From assembly GCF_900102365.1 (NCBI RefSeq), contig NZ_FOIN01000028.1, positions 1 to 33,646 on the forward strand: 33,646 nt of DNA, written 5' to 3'. Positions 14,570 through 22,384 of the stretch are shown piece by piece; position 1 is the stretch's first letter, and each line of letters opens with the position of its first letter. The DNA is from Thomasclavelia cocleata. Lineage in GTDB: Bacteria > Bacillota_I > Bacilli_A > Erysipelotrichales > Coprobacillaceae. Made by a program: the position numbers and the translations under genes. Below the pieces are notes generated by a model. It worked only from the letters and a program-made list of their open reading frames with translations. It ran no database searches and had not been told where the DNA came from.

Positions 14570-14626
14570 TGTTCATGTTAGGTGCAGTAGATTAAATCTA
14601 TGGTGGTTCGATTCCACGAATGAACA
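14570..14626 (+). other. tRNA-like fold 3 (57 nt, no D-arm)
   Basis: A perfect 7-bp acceptor-like stem TGTTCAT/ATGAACA, a 4-bp stem GTAG/CTAT with 7-nt loop ATTAAAT (U33-like T, anticodon-position TAA, A37-like A), and T-arm GTGG-TTCGATT-CCAC. Ten nt replace the D-arm. It lies at the 3' end of the structured region. Confidence 0.55.
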
Positions 14627-14678
14627 TCAGCGAAGAAATATTTGGCCAATAAGACTTCAAATAAAAAAGGAGAGAACT

Positions 14679-14912
14679 ATGAAATTTAAATATATAATTG
14701 GTGGAATTTCAGTTCTGATTATTATGCTAGTATCTAGCTTTATTAGTTATTTGGATTATCAAAGAGATATTAGTAATTATCAACATCTCAAACATGAATT
14801 GGAATCTTTAAAAAAAGATAAAGTTGAATACGAGGGGTTAAAAGACGAGCTAAATAAGTTAGTTGGTGAAATCAATTCAATAAATGAGTTAATTTCAGAA
14901 AAAACTAATTGA
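14679..14912 (+). CDS. Membrane-anchored coiled-coil protein, N-terminal part of a TGA-split gene
   Basis: An AAAGGAGAG site precedes the ATG. The 77-aa product has a basic start, one membrane segment (about 6-24, IIGGISVLIIMLVSSFISY) and a Leu/Lys/Glu coiled coil (about 28-75). The TGA at 14910-14912 is in the same frame as the downstream 130-aa barrel-like sequence ending at 15362, which has no convincing start of its own. The intact ancestral protein would be about 228 aa: anchor, coiled coil, extracytoplasmic domain. The short form may still function alone. Confidence 0.65.
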   Translation: MKFKYIIGGISVLIIMLVSSFISYLDYQRDISNYQHLKHELESLKKDKVEYEGLKDELNKLVGEINSINELISEKTN

Positions 14913-15362
14913 AGAATCCCAACTGTTAAATTAGGAGTATGTGTAACTGGATCCTGGTACAAATCATGGATGCCTTACCAAAAAATCACTGATAAAACTT
15001 CTCCTCAGTACCAATTAATTAATAAGAGTGGATTAATTAATGTTGGTGAAGATGGATTGTTGTATTCAATTGATGGATACATAGGAGTTGCCTTAGGGAG
15101 TAAGTACGGAAACATCGGAGATAAATTTATCATTGAATTTGATAATAAAAGGGAGCTTAAAGTTATCAAGTTAGATGAAAAAGCCGATAAAGATACGATC
15201 AATGGATGCTATCATCGTTCAGATAATTCAATGGTCGAAGTATTAGTAAACAGAGAAACTGCTGCTGAAACATATCCATTGGCAATTAATGTATGGGGTG
15301 ATTTTAATTACTCAGATAAATTTAATGGTGAAATTACAAATGTATTAAAGGTTGTAGAATAA
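14913..15362 (+). pseudogene. Double-psi beta-barrel-like (3D-domain-like) C-terminal part, after in-frame TGA
   Basis: The frame is open directly from the TGA that ends the previous ORF. Domain-like sequence already begins before the first ATG (14970): IPTVKLGVCVTGSWYKSWMP. Landmarks such as WMPYQKITDKTSPQYQL, YIGVALGSKYGNIGDKF and LDEKADKDT resemble a barrel domain I recall from Firmicutes phage proteins, related to 3D/RlpA-like cell-wall domains. An AGGAG at about 14932 is followed only by an out-of-frame ATG, so independent translation would have to use 14970 with poor signals. Either the gene is broken by a nonsense change or UGA is read through. Confidence 0.6.
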
Positions 15363-15376
15363 GAATGGAGGCAATT

Positions 15377-16183
15377 TTGGAATTGTGTGAATTACAAATA
15401 TTTAAAAACAAAGAATTAGGATTGGATATTGGGGTAAAGTACAATGATGATGGCAGTATTTCAGTAAGTTTAGAAGATGCTGCTAGAGGATTAGGATTTA
15501 CTCAAACTCAAAATAAAAAAGGTAAACAATATACAAGTATCAGGTGGGAAAGAATTAAAAATTTCTTAAGCGAATTCGGCGTTCCCCCACTTGTGGGGGA
15601 AGACATTTTTATCCCTGAACCAGTATTTTATTTATTAGCTATGAAAGCAAATAATAATATTGCTAAGAAGTTTCAAATTTGGGTAGCCAAAGATGTGTTG
15701 CCTACTATTAGAAAAACGGGAAATTATTCGATTAGAACAGTTAAAGATAGCTATATGATCGAAAATCCAATTGAACGAGCTAAGAGATGGATTGAAGAAG
15801 AAACTGAGCGTCAAAATTTACGGTTAGAAAATAAAGAATTAACAAAGGAAGTTATGTATAAAGAAGATGTAATAGGCGGATTAGTTGATGATATTGACTT
15901 AGCTGAAAAGCGTAGAAGAATTACTCAAATTATTAGACAAGGTAGCGATAAGTATAGCGAAAGATACAATCTGCTTTATCATGAATTTGAAATGAAATAT
16001 AAAATGGACTTAAATCGGAGGATGGATTCTGATAAATATAAAAACATTAAACCAAAAATTAAAAATAAAATGGATAGAGGGTTACACAAAATTCCTCAGT
16101 TGTATGAAATTGCTTGTAAGTTATTTGAAAATGATGTTGTTAAACTTCAACAAGAAATTTGGAACACATGTTCAAAATTTTAA
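15377..16183 (+). CDS. BRO-N-type antirepressor with a helical C-terminal domain
   Basis: The preferred start is TTG at 15377, 6-7 nt after GGAGG; an ATG at 15365 lies before that site. The N-terminal half shows BRO-N-like landmarks: SVSLEDAARGLGFTQTQNK, FIPEPVFYLLAMKANN, and FQIWVAKDVLPTIRKTGNY. It then changes to charged helices (about 140-185) and an ORF6C-like end (RRITQIIRQGSDKY, LLYHEFEMKYKMDL). It probably binds DNA in phage gene control. It begins shortly after the split membrane gene, with the next gene 13 nt downstream. Confidence 0.8.
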   Translation: MELCELQIFKNKELGLDIGVKYNDDGSISVSLEDAARGLGFTQTQNKKGKQYTSIRWERIKNFLSEFGVPPLVGEDIFIPEPVFYLLAMKANNNIAKKFQIWVAKDVLPTIRKTGNYSIRTVKDSYMIENPIERAKRWIEEETERQNLRLENKELTKEVMYKEDVIGGLVDDIDLAEKRRRITQIIRQGSDKYSERYNLLYHEFEMKYKMDLNRRMDSDKYKNIKPKIKNKMDRGLHKIPQLYEIACKLFENDVVKLQQEIWNTCSKF

Positions 16184-16195
16184 AAGGAGTTAAAA

Positions 16196-16429
16196 GTGAA
16201 GCTGTTTGACGAGTGGGTTTATAGAAATTTAAGAAGATATGGCAATGTAAGCATAAATCCTAAATGGATAAAATTATTTGGTACAGATAATATTATTAAA
16301 GACATTGAAGGTAACGGGTTTAATAATGTAGAAATTGATTGCTATTCTAGGGATTGCTTGAGAGGTAAATATGTCATTACTCCAAGAGATATGTTAGATA
16401 ATCAATTCTGTATTATTAAAGCACGGTAA
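16196..16429 (+). CDS. Hypothetical protein, 77 aa
   Basis: A GTG start with AAAGGAG 7 nt upstream. The small basic protein has Trp and Arg residues near the start (DEWVYRNLRRYGN) and two Cys (EIDCYSRDCLRG). The Cys-x4-Cys spacing alone does not establish a metal site. It sits between two antirepressor-type genes and may be cotranscribed with them. No family is recognised. Confidence 0.5.
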   Translation: MKLFDEWVYRNLRRYGNVSINPKWIKLFGTDNIIKDIEGNGFNNVEIDCYSRDCLRGKYVITPRDMLDNQFCIIKAR

Positions 16430-16444
16430 ACAAAGAGGAGGTAG

Positions 16445-17236
16445 ATGATTATAGAAGGATTGCAAATTGTTGAATATAAAAACCAAAGAGTTTTAACAAC
16501 AAATAGATTAGCAAAAGGTTATGGAACAACGAACAAAATTATTTCTTATAATTTTAATAACAATAAGGATAGATATGTTGAAGAGAAGCATTATTTCAAA
16601 CTTGAGGGGAAAGAAAAAAAGGATTTTGTTAACTGTCTTGAAATTCAAGATGGTTTAAAAAACGCCAAAACACTTTACCTTTGGACAGAGCGAGGTGCAT
16701 TTCTTCATGCTAAGTCTTTAAATACTGATAAAGCGTGGGAAGTGTACGATTCGTTAGTTGAGCATTATTTTAAATCAAGAGAAGCAAAACCAAAAGCTTT
16801 ACCTATGACATACAAAGAGGCTTTAATCCAACTAATTGAACAAGTTGAGGAAAATGAAAGATTGGAATTACAAAACAGAATTCAAACTCAACAAATTTGT
16901 GAAATGAAGCCAAAAGTAGATTATTGTGATCTTATTTTGAAAAGTGATAGATTAGTGACCATTTCTCAAATTGCTAAAGATTATGGAAAGAGTGGTAAAG
17001 CGTTTAATAAAATTTTAAATGAGCTAAAAATTCAATATAAGCAATCGGGGCAATGGTTATTATATAGCAAATTCCAAGATAAGGGGTACACTCAATCTGA
17101 AACAATTCTTATTAAAAGAAATGATGGTCGATCTGATGCTAAATTGAACACAAAGTGGACTCAAAAAGGACGGTTGTTCTTATATAACTTACTAAAAGAG
17201 AATAATATACTGCCAATGATTGAGCAGACTAATTAA
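16445..17236 (+). CDS. Phage antirepressor, ORF6N plus KilAC domains
   Basis: A strong AGAGGAGG site lies just upstream. Residues 1-110 are a textbook ORF6N domain: NQRVLTTNRLAKGYGTTNK, FNNNKDRYVEEKHYFKLEG, and LYLWTERGAFLHAKSLNTDKA. A linker and coiled coil (about 120-155) lead to a KilAC domain (about 160-260) with LVTISQIAKDYGKSGKAFNK and W/G-rich strands ending NNILPMIEQ. It regulates phage genes by DNA or repressor binding. It is a useful intact comparison for the broken ORF6N gene at 1127. Confidence 0.92.
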   Translation: MIIEGLQIVEYKNQRVLTTNRLAKGYGTTNKIISYNFNNNKDRYVEEKHYFKLEGKEKKDFVNCLEIQDGLKNAKTLYLWTERGAFLHAKSLNTDKAWEVYDSLVEHYFKSREAKPKALPMTYKEALIQLIEQVEENERLELQNRIQTQQICEMKPKVDYCDLILKSDRLVTISQIAKDYGKSGKAFNKILNELKIQYKQSGQWLLYSKFQDKGYTQSETILIKRNDGRSDAKLNTKWTQKGRLFLYNLLKENNILPMIEQTN

Positions 17237-17265
17237 AATAGCGATTTTACGAAAGGAGAGATTGT

Positions 17266-18054
17266 ATGAAGTTTGACAAAGAAAAAAAAGATCATATTAC
17301 AGTCTATGATGGTCAAACAAAAATATTTTCATTTAATTTAAGAAAAGACATTCCTAAAGTAAATACAATTAGCGAACCATTATTTAAACCTGGAGATAGG
17401 GTAAAAACAAAGCATGGAATTGGTGAAGTAATGAATATATGGGGACTTAATGAGAGAATGATCTATAAATATGATGTTCTAATTATTGAAAATAACTTTT
17501 GTAGATTTTGGCGTCTTTGCTTTGAAGAAGATCAGTTAGAAATATACAGTAATAAAGAAGGAGAGATGAAAAATATGGAAAACAATGAATTAAAAAGAAT
17601 TAGAGATTTAGCATTAAATATTATTAGGAATGTTAAAAATTATAAAATTACATCTGCTAGAGATGAGTACAGTAAGAAAATTGAGGAACTTACTAAACAA
17701 ATAGAAGTAAACAAATTAGCTAAAAAACACGCAGAATTATTACAAAAAGATATTCAAAATTTATTAGGTAGAGATTGTAGTAATGATTCTTCCAACTTGT
17801 TAGCATATAGTAATTTTTTAACCACAGTTAATTTTCTAGATAGTGATGGTTATCTAACAACAGATGAGAAAAATGAGAAACAGAAAACGGTAAACGATTT
17901 TAAAGAAGAAAGAAAACAAATTGTCAAAAAATTTGATAACATTATTAATTCATTATACTTATGTACAACAACTGATCAAATTAATGAATTTTTAGATAAT
18001 CAGAAATTTAGAGTTAATGGCTTAATTGTAAGTCCAGAAGACTGGAAAGGATAA
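17266..18054 (+). CDS. Two-part protein: SH3/KOW-like N-terminus and helical C-terminus
   Basis: A strong AAAGGAGAG site precedes the ATG. Residues 40-95 (FKPGDRVKTKHGIGEVMNIW and following) look like a small beta-barrel of the kind seen in CarD/KOW-like or phage 'GDRV' domains. From about residue 100 the protein is helical and charged with coiled-coil character. At the junction there is a second ribosome site (AAGGAGAG, about 17560-17567) followed by in-frame ATGs, so the C-terminal part could also be made as a separate roughly 160-aa protein, or two genes were fused. No enzymatic motif is visible. Confidence 0.6.
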   Translation: MKFDKEKKDHITVYDGQTKIFSFNLRKDIPKVNTISEPLFKPGDRVKTKHGIGEVMNIWGLNERMIYKYDVLIIENNFCRFWRLCFEEDQLEIYSNKEGEMKNMENNELKRIRDLALNIIRNVKNYKITSARDEYSKKIEELTKQIEVNKLAKKHAELLQKDIQNLLGRDCSNDSSNLLAYSNFLTTVNFLDSDGYLTTDEKNEKQKTVNDFKEERKQIVKKFDNIINSLYLCTTTDQINEFLDNQKFRVNGLIVSPEDWKG

Positions 18055-18066
18055 AATAGAGAACAG

Positions 18067-18744
18067 ATGAACGAAGTAATAATTAAATATGAAAATAATC
18101 AAATGTTAGTAACTAGCTTACAAGTTGCAGAAAACTTTGGAAAAAGACATAGACATGTATTGGAAAGTATAAGAAATTTGGTGGCCGAAAATTCGGCAGC
18201 CAAATTAGTATTCTTTGAAAGTGAGTATGAGAATCGTGGTAAAAAATACCCAATGTTTACAATGAATAGGGATGGATTCACATTGTTGGCTATGGGATTT
18301 ACTGGGAAAGAGGCTCTAGAGTGGAAGTTCAAATATATTGAGGCATTCAATAACATGGAAACCAAGTTAAATAGTCCTGAATTTATTATGAATAGAGCTT
18401 TGGAAATTTCTAGAAAACAAGTGGAAGCTCTAATGCTTGAGAACAAAGAATTAAAGCCCAAAGGAGAATACTTCGATGCTTTAGTTGACAGAAATTTACT
18501 AACAAATTTTAGAGATACAGCAAAAGAGATTCATGTTAAGCAAAAGGTGTTGATGGAGTATTTGTATGATAAAAAATATATTTATAAAGATAAAAGAGGA
18601 AATACCAAACCTTATGCAAAACATGTGGAAAATGGATATTTTGAGATCAAAGAATATGCAAACAACAAAGCTGTAGGTGTTCAAACATTAGTAACACCAA
18701 GAGGACGAGAAGCATTGCGATTATTATTGAGCAATAAAAATTAA
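18067..18744 (+). CDS. Rha-family phage regulatory protein with KilAC domain
   Basis: Residues 10-105 match the Rha family: MLVTSLQVAENFGKRHRHVL, YENRGKKYPMFTMNRDGFTL and GKEALEWKFKYIEAFN. A KilAC-type domain (about 130-222) follows with LLTNFRDTAKEIHVKQKVLM, HVENGYFEIKEY and LVTPRGREALRLLL. Rha of phage phi80/P22-type elements interferes with growth under some host conditions; members in Firmicutes phages are considered regulators. It lies 12 nt after the preceding gene. This is the sixth antirepressor-type gene reading from the left. Confidence 0.92.
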   Translation: MNEVIIKYENNQMLVTSLQVAENFGKRHRHVLESIRNLVAENSAAKLVFFESEYENRGKKYPMFTMNRDGFTLLAMGFTGKEALEWKFKYIEAFNNMETKLNSPEFIMNRALEISRKQVEALMLENKELKPKGEYFDALVDRNLLTNFRDTAKEIHVKQKVLMEYLYDKKYIYKDKRGNTKPYAKHVENGYFEIKEYANNKAVGVQTLVTPRGREALRLLLSNKN

Positions 18745-18834
18745 TAAAATTTCATCTTTATTAAACAAGGTAATTAATCAGTTTAAAGAGAGTTTTAAAA
18801 GCAGAGTTGTAAAAAAACAGGAAAGAGGAAAAAA

Positions 18835-19290
18835 ATGTTAAGTTTAATCTTTATTATATCGTTAATATTGGCGGTTATTTTATTTAAAAAAACAAGTCGG
18901 AATTGCAAATATGAAGGACTATATTTTACTGGAGCAATATTAAATGTTGCATTGGCTATTATCCTTGGATTTTTGATACTAGATATCATTGTCTATTATA
19001 TTGATGTTTTTAATGTAGATAAAAAAATAGATATATATATAGAAGAAAACAAAAAGATTGAGTCTGATGTATCAATAGCTGTGGGTAATTATCAGATTTA
19101 TGAAAACAGTACTTTTAAAGAAATCATAGACAATCCAACTGTATTGGCAGTGGTGTGTCCAGAACTTAAATCAAATGAACTTGTTTTAAAACAAGTTGAT
19201 CTTTACATAGAAAACAGTCAAAAAATAAAGGATTTAAAATTAATGAAAGTAACTAAAGATATATATAAATTTTTACTTTATTTAGGATAA
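18835..19290 (+). CDS. Membrane protein with two N-terminal helices, 151 aa
   Basis: An AAGAGG site precedes the ATG. Two hydrophobic segments, about residues 2-17 (LSLIFIISLILAVILF) and 33-58 (GAILNVALAIILGFLILDII), are followed by an approximately 90-residue soluble part rich in Ile/Lys/Glu/Asp that likely lies on one side of the membrane. No catalytic motif is seen. It is followed after 30 nt by the SPFH protein, and the two may act together in the membrane; that is inference from position only. Confidence 0.65.
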   Translation: MLSLIFIISLILAVILFKKTSRNCKYEGLYFTGAILNVALAIILGFLILDIIVYYIDVFNVDKKIDIYIEENKKIESDVSIAVGNYQIYENSTFKEIIDNPTVLAVVCPELKSNELVLKQVDLYIENSQKIKDLKLMKVTKDIYKFLLYLG

Positions 19291-19320
19291 TAAAAAAAAC
19301 GAAAGAAGAGGAAAAGAAAA

Positions 19321-20199
19321 ATGTTTAAATTTACTTTACAGGCTATTTTATTAATTACAGTTGTTAGTTTAGTTGTATGGGGGCTATTTGATTTTACAGA
19401 AGAAAAATTTAAGCCAAATAAAAGAGGATTATATGCATTAATTCCGTTAGTTTTATTTATTAGTTCAATGTGTGTTGCAGTTGTTCCAGCAAATACAGTT
19501 GGCGTTAAATATAGTTCATTTAGTGGAACTAGTGAAAACACTTTAGGTGAGGGGGTACACTTTAAAACACCATTTGATACTATTTATGAAATTGATACAA
19601 CTGTCCAAGAAAGAACAGGAGAAAAAATTAAAGTTCAAACTTCAGATGCTCAATTTTTGGAAATGGTAGTAAATATTAAATACCAGGTATCTAGTAAAGA
19701 TGCGTTTAAAGTATATAAGGGATATAAGACGTTAGAAGCATTAAATAAAAATATTATTGCCAACTATGCTCAAAGTGCTTTATCAGAAGTATGTACTCAA
19801 TATAATATTATTGATATTTTAGGTGACAAACGTAATGAAGTTATTGGTAAAGCAAGTAATTTATTGAAAGAAAAATATGCTTCAGAAGGCGTAACCTTTA
19901 AAGATCTAACCATAAAAGATATGGATGCTGGAGCTGAAATTGAAAATGCAATCAAACAAGAAGCTGTTGCTAAGAAAAATGTAGAAACAGCAGAGCAAAA
20001 CAAGCAAATAGCTCAAAAAGAAGCGGAAACAAAGTTGATTAAAGCTCAAGGCGAAGCAAATGCAAATGCTGTTAAGACAAGTCAGTTGACAGATCAAATT
20101 TTAATTGAACAATGGATTGAAAAATGGGATGGAGAATTACCAACTGTTAGTGGAAGCAATAATAATATGATTGATATTAGCAAACTATTAGAAAAATAG
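19321..20199 (+). CDS. SPFH/Band 7 (prohibitin/stomatin-like) membrane protein
   Basis: Two N-terminal membrane segments (about 6-25 and 38-57) precede an SPFH domain (about 60-225): VPANTVGVKYSSFSGTSENT, GEGVHFKTPFDTIYEIDTTV, QTSDAQFLEMVVNIKYQV. A glutamate/alanine/lysine coiled coil (about 220-265, EAVAKKNVETAEQNKQIAQK) follows, as in prohibitins. Phage and bacterial SPFH proteins form large membrane rings or cages and are linked to membrane integrity and protease control. The length is usual for the family. It lies between a membrane protein and a sigma-like factor, with a strong AGGAGG overlapping the gap to the latter. Confidence 0.9.
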   Translation: MFKFTLQAILLITVVSLVVWGLFDFTEEKFKPNKRGLYALIPLVLFISSMCVAVVPANTVGVKYSSFSGTSENTLGEGVHFKTPFDTIYEIDTTVQERTGEKIKVQTSDAQFLEMVVNIKYQVSSKDAFKVYKGYKTLEALNKNIIANYAQSALSEVCTQYNIIDILGDKRNEVIGKASNLLKEKYASEGVTFKDLTIKDMDAGAEIENAIKQEAVAKKNVETAEQNKQIAQKEAETKLIKAQGEANANAVKTSQLTDQILIEQWIEKWDGELPTVSGSNNNMIDISKLLEK

Positions 20200-20211
20200 G
20201 AGGTTGGAGTT

Positions 20212-20781
20212 GTGCTTAACTTTAAAGGAGAGTGTATTGATGAATTTGTTGAAAAAAACTATCCTTTGTTTATATGGATGGTAAATAAGTACAATAGGAA
20301 AAATTATCATACACCACCACAAGATTTAATTGATTATTGTTTAACAACTTATCTTTCTTATTGTCAAAAATTTGATGTGGAAAAAAATGTTAAGTTTTCA
20401 TATTTTTTAACAAAGCCAATAAAATATAGAATTAACCATTATTATAATAGAAATAAAAATTGTAAATTTAAAACGATTGGGGCAATGTCGTTAAATAGTG
20501 AAATAAGAAACGAAAATGGTAAGCCAACAGAATTTATAGAATTAATACAATATAAATTTAACAAGTTTTCAAACCAAAATAATCATGTATTGTTAAATGA
20601 AATATTAGCGTATTTAAAGTCAAATTTTAGTTCAAGAGATTTAGAAATGTTTAATTTATATATTAATGGTGAAAATCAAGTAGATATTGCAAAAAGATAT
20701 AGTATTTCTCAGGTTCAAGTATCAAGAGTCATTAAAAATATAAGAACCAAAATAAGAAATCACTTTGGTTTTAGTAATTAA
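20212..20781 (+). CDS. Sigma-70-like RNA polymerase sigma factor
   Basis: The start is GTG, with AGGAGG and GGAG upstream. Residues 10-85 resemble sigma region 2: NYPLFIWMVNKYNRKNY, then DLIDYCLTTYLSYCQKFDVE, then FSYFLTKPIKYRINHYYNR. Residues 145-188 are a region 4 helix-turn-helix: NLYINGENQVDIAKRYSISQ and VQVSRVIKNIRTKIRNHF. At 189 aa it fits small phage/ECF-like factors. It could redirect host RNA polymerase to phage genes; its target promoters are not identifiable here. Confidence 0.82.
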   Translation: MLNFKGECIDEFVEKNYPLFIWMVNKYNRKNYHTPPQDLIDYCLTTYLSYCQKFDVEKNVKFSYFLTKPIKYRINHYYNRNKNCKFKTIGAMSLNSEIRNENGKPTEFIELIQYKFNKFSNQNNHVLLNEILAYLKSNFSSRDLEMFNLYINGENQVDIAKRYSISQVQVSRVIKNIRTKIRNHFGFSN

Positions 20782-20867
20782 AATATTACTTTTATTAATA
20801 ATTTATGGAGGTAAAATATAAAAAGTTTTCTAAAAGAAACCAACTGTTTTGGAGGTTTTTATAATTA

Positions 20868-21467
20868 ATGAGCAGTACAAATAGAGGGAAAGAGCGTAAT
20901 AAGTTTGATTATTATGTAACACCTCAAAAGGATATAATTAATTTTTTAAAAGTTTTCAAGGGAAATCATAATGAATTGAATAACATAGAAAACGTATTAG
21001 ATCCTTGTGCTGGTGGAGATAAAGATAACGATATGAGTTATCCAGAAGCTATAAAAAAAGTTTTTCCAGTTTGGAATATTGAAACTTTGGACATAAGAAT
21101 GGATAGTAAAGCAAATTTTAAGGGAGTAAATTATTTGGATACAGACATATCAAAAATTTTACCCGATTATAACGCTGATATTATTTTTACTAATCCGCCA
21201 TTTAATTTAGCAATGGATTTTGTCAAAAAAGCAATGTGTGATGTAAGTGAAAATGGTTATGTAATTATGTTGCTTAGATTGAATTTTCTTGGAAGTAAAG
21301 ATAGAAATATCTGGCTAAGAAATAATATGCCATATGAAATATACGTGCATTCAAAACGTATGAGCTTTACAAAAGATGGTGGAACCGATAGTGTAGAATA
21401 TGCTCACTTTGTATGGAAAAAGGGGTATAAGGGTATTACTAGATTGCATCTATTGGAATTTAAATAG
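20868..21467 (+). CDS. DNA N6-adenine methyltransferase-like protein, 199 aa
   Basis: A GGAGG site lies about 13 nt before the ATG. The N-terminus has the FDYYVTPQ pattern typical of phage methylases. Motif I is VLDPCAGGDKDND (SAM binding) and the catalytic motif IV is TNPPF. An acidic residue following the second strand (LDIRM) fits the adenosine ribose contact. The protein is short and lacks an obvious target-recognition domain. No restriction enzyme is adjacent, so it is an orphan methylase, probably protecting phage DNA or modulating transcription. Confidence 0.82.
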   Translation: MSSTNRGKERNKFDYYVTPQKDIINFLKVFKGNHNELNNIENVLDPCAGGDKDNDMSYPEAIKKVFPVWNIETLDIRMDSKANFKGVNYLDTDISKILPDYNADIIFTNPPFNLAMDFVKKAMCDVSENGYVIMLLRLNFLGSKDRNIWLRNNMPYEIYVHSKRMSFTKDGGTDSVEYAHFVWKKGYKGITRLHLLEFK

Positions 21468-21487
21468 ATAGAAATAGATATATTAAT

Positions 21488-21542
21488 CCATTTGTAATTC
21501 ATTTAGATTTATTAAAATTAATTACTTTACAATTACAAATGG
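21488..21542. repeat. 12-bp inverted repeat between the two methyltransferase genes
   Basis: CCATTTGTAATT (21488-21499) is perfectly complementary to AATTACAAATGG (21531-21542), with additional outer pairing across a 2-nt bulge and a 31-nt spacer. It could be a hairpin in the RNA or an operator. There is no T-run, so it is not a standard terminator. Confidence 0.55.
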
Positions 21543-21688
21543 TTGATTAAGAAATAAAATAAACTTTTTATTCAGACGTGGATAAAAAGACAAAGAATAT
21601 CAAATAAAACAAATATAGAAAATAAAGAAGAGAAAGGAAATAAAATAATACTAGTTAAAGAAAATATTTTCGATTATAAGGTAATAAA

Positions 21689-22384
21689 TTGAGTAATAAT
21701 AAAAAGTTTATTCTAAAACAAGACGATTGTCTAGAGGTAATGAAACAAATACCTGATGAAAGCGTAGATTTAATTGTAACAGATCCACCATATTTAATGA
21801 ATTATAAAACAAACCGCAGAAAAGATAAGTCACATATGTTTTGTACACCTATTAGTGGCGATAATGATAGCTTGTTAATACAATTATATATATCGGAGTG
21901 CTATAGAATTATGAAAAATAATACAGCAATGTATATGTTCTGCAATTCCAATAAAATTGATTTTTTTAAAACCGAATTAGAAAAGACTGGTTTTAAAATA
22001 AAGAATATAATTATATGGATTAAAAACAATTGGACAGCAGGCGATTTAAAGGCACAATTTGGAAAACAATATGAAATGATAATTTTGGTAAACAAAGGAA
22101 GAAAATTTTTTAATGGGAAGCGCCTGACTGACGTTTGGTACTTTGATAGAGTTAGTGGTAAAAAGCAATTACACCAAAATCAAAAACCAATAGAGTTATT
22201 AGAACAATGTATTAGAAAACACAGTGATGAAAACGATATTGTATTTGATGGGTTTGCAGGAAGTGGTTCTACGGGTGAAGCTGCGCTCAGAACAGGTAGA
22301 AAATTTTTAGGAATTGAGATTGATAAAAATTATTTCAACATAGCAAATAAAAGACTTGAAAGAGTTGAGCAAGAAATTAAATAA
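21689..22384 (+). CDS. Beta-class DNA methyltransferase (DPPY type)
   Basis: A TTG start with an AAGG site 7 nt upstream. The order of motifs is IV first (VTDPPYLMNY, D32-Y35) and then motif I near the C-terminus (FDGFAGSGSTGEAA, F189-G196), followed by GIEIDKNYFNIANKRL. This circular order defines the beta class (CcrM/HinfI-like). DPPY is compatible with N6-adenine or N4-cytosine methylation. The region between, with ADLK and VWYFDRVSGKKQLHQNQKP, includes the expected HxxQKP motif. No cognate endonuclease is nearby, so it is also an orphan. Confidence 0.92.
   Translation: MSNNKKFILKQDDCLEVMKQIPDESVDLIVTDPPYLMNYKTNRRKDKSHMFCTPISGDNDSLLIQLYISECYRIMKNNTAMYMFCNSNKIDFFKTELEKTGFKIKNIIIWIKNNWTAGDLKAQFGKQYEMIILVNKGRKFFNGKRLTDVWYFDRVSGKKQLHQNQKPIELLEQCIRKHSDENDIVFDGFAGSGSTGEAALRTGRKFLGIEIDKNYFNIANKRLERVEQEIK

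Larger units (their letters stand above)
13918..14640 (+). ncRNA. Candidate large structured ncRNA (GOLLD/ROOL-like)
   Basis: About 720 nt after the tRNA contain no ORF with a start and ribosome site, are visibly less AT-rich than the coding DNA, and are dense in stems on the + strand. These include a 15-bp stem with two G-U pairs (14009-14023 with 14043-14057), TGATGATTAA/TTAATCATCA (14512-14521, 14555-14564), ACAATAAATT/AATTTGTTGT (14471-14480, 14496-14505), GGGTATT/AATATCC (14379-14396), GTGGG/CCCAC (14405-14423), AAACATT/AATGTTT (14274-14304) and CTTGG/CCAAG (14200-14231). Three D-armless tRNA-like folds lie within it. GOLLD and ROOL RNAs are 600-900 nt, occur in Firmicutes phages, and are typically next to tRNA genes. 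Class membership is inferred from size and context, not from a matched consensus. Confidence 0.65.

Noticed and set aside
13918-14640. RNase P RNA, tmRNA or a self-splicing intron
   Set aside because: I could not find their conserved cores (such as GAGGAAAGTC, a tag reading frame with a tRNA-Ala-like end, or a group I P7 pairing).
14679-15362. Alternative genetic code with TGA as tryptophan
   Set aside because: Genes ending at 6490 and 10672 stop at TGA with an expected C-terminus and a new gene right after, and tryptophan is coded by TGG throughout.
20868-22384. Restriction-modification system
   Set aside because: Two methyltransferases are present but no gene nearby has nuclease motifs; they are called orphan methylases.
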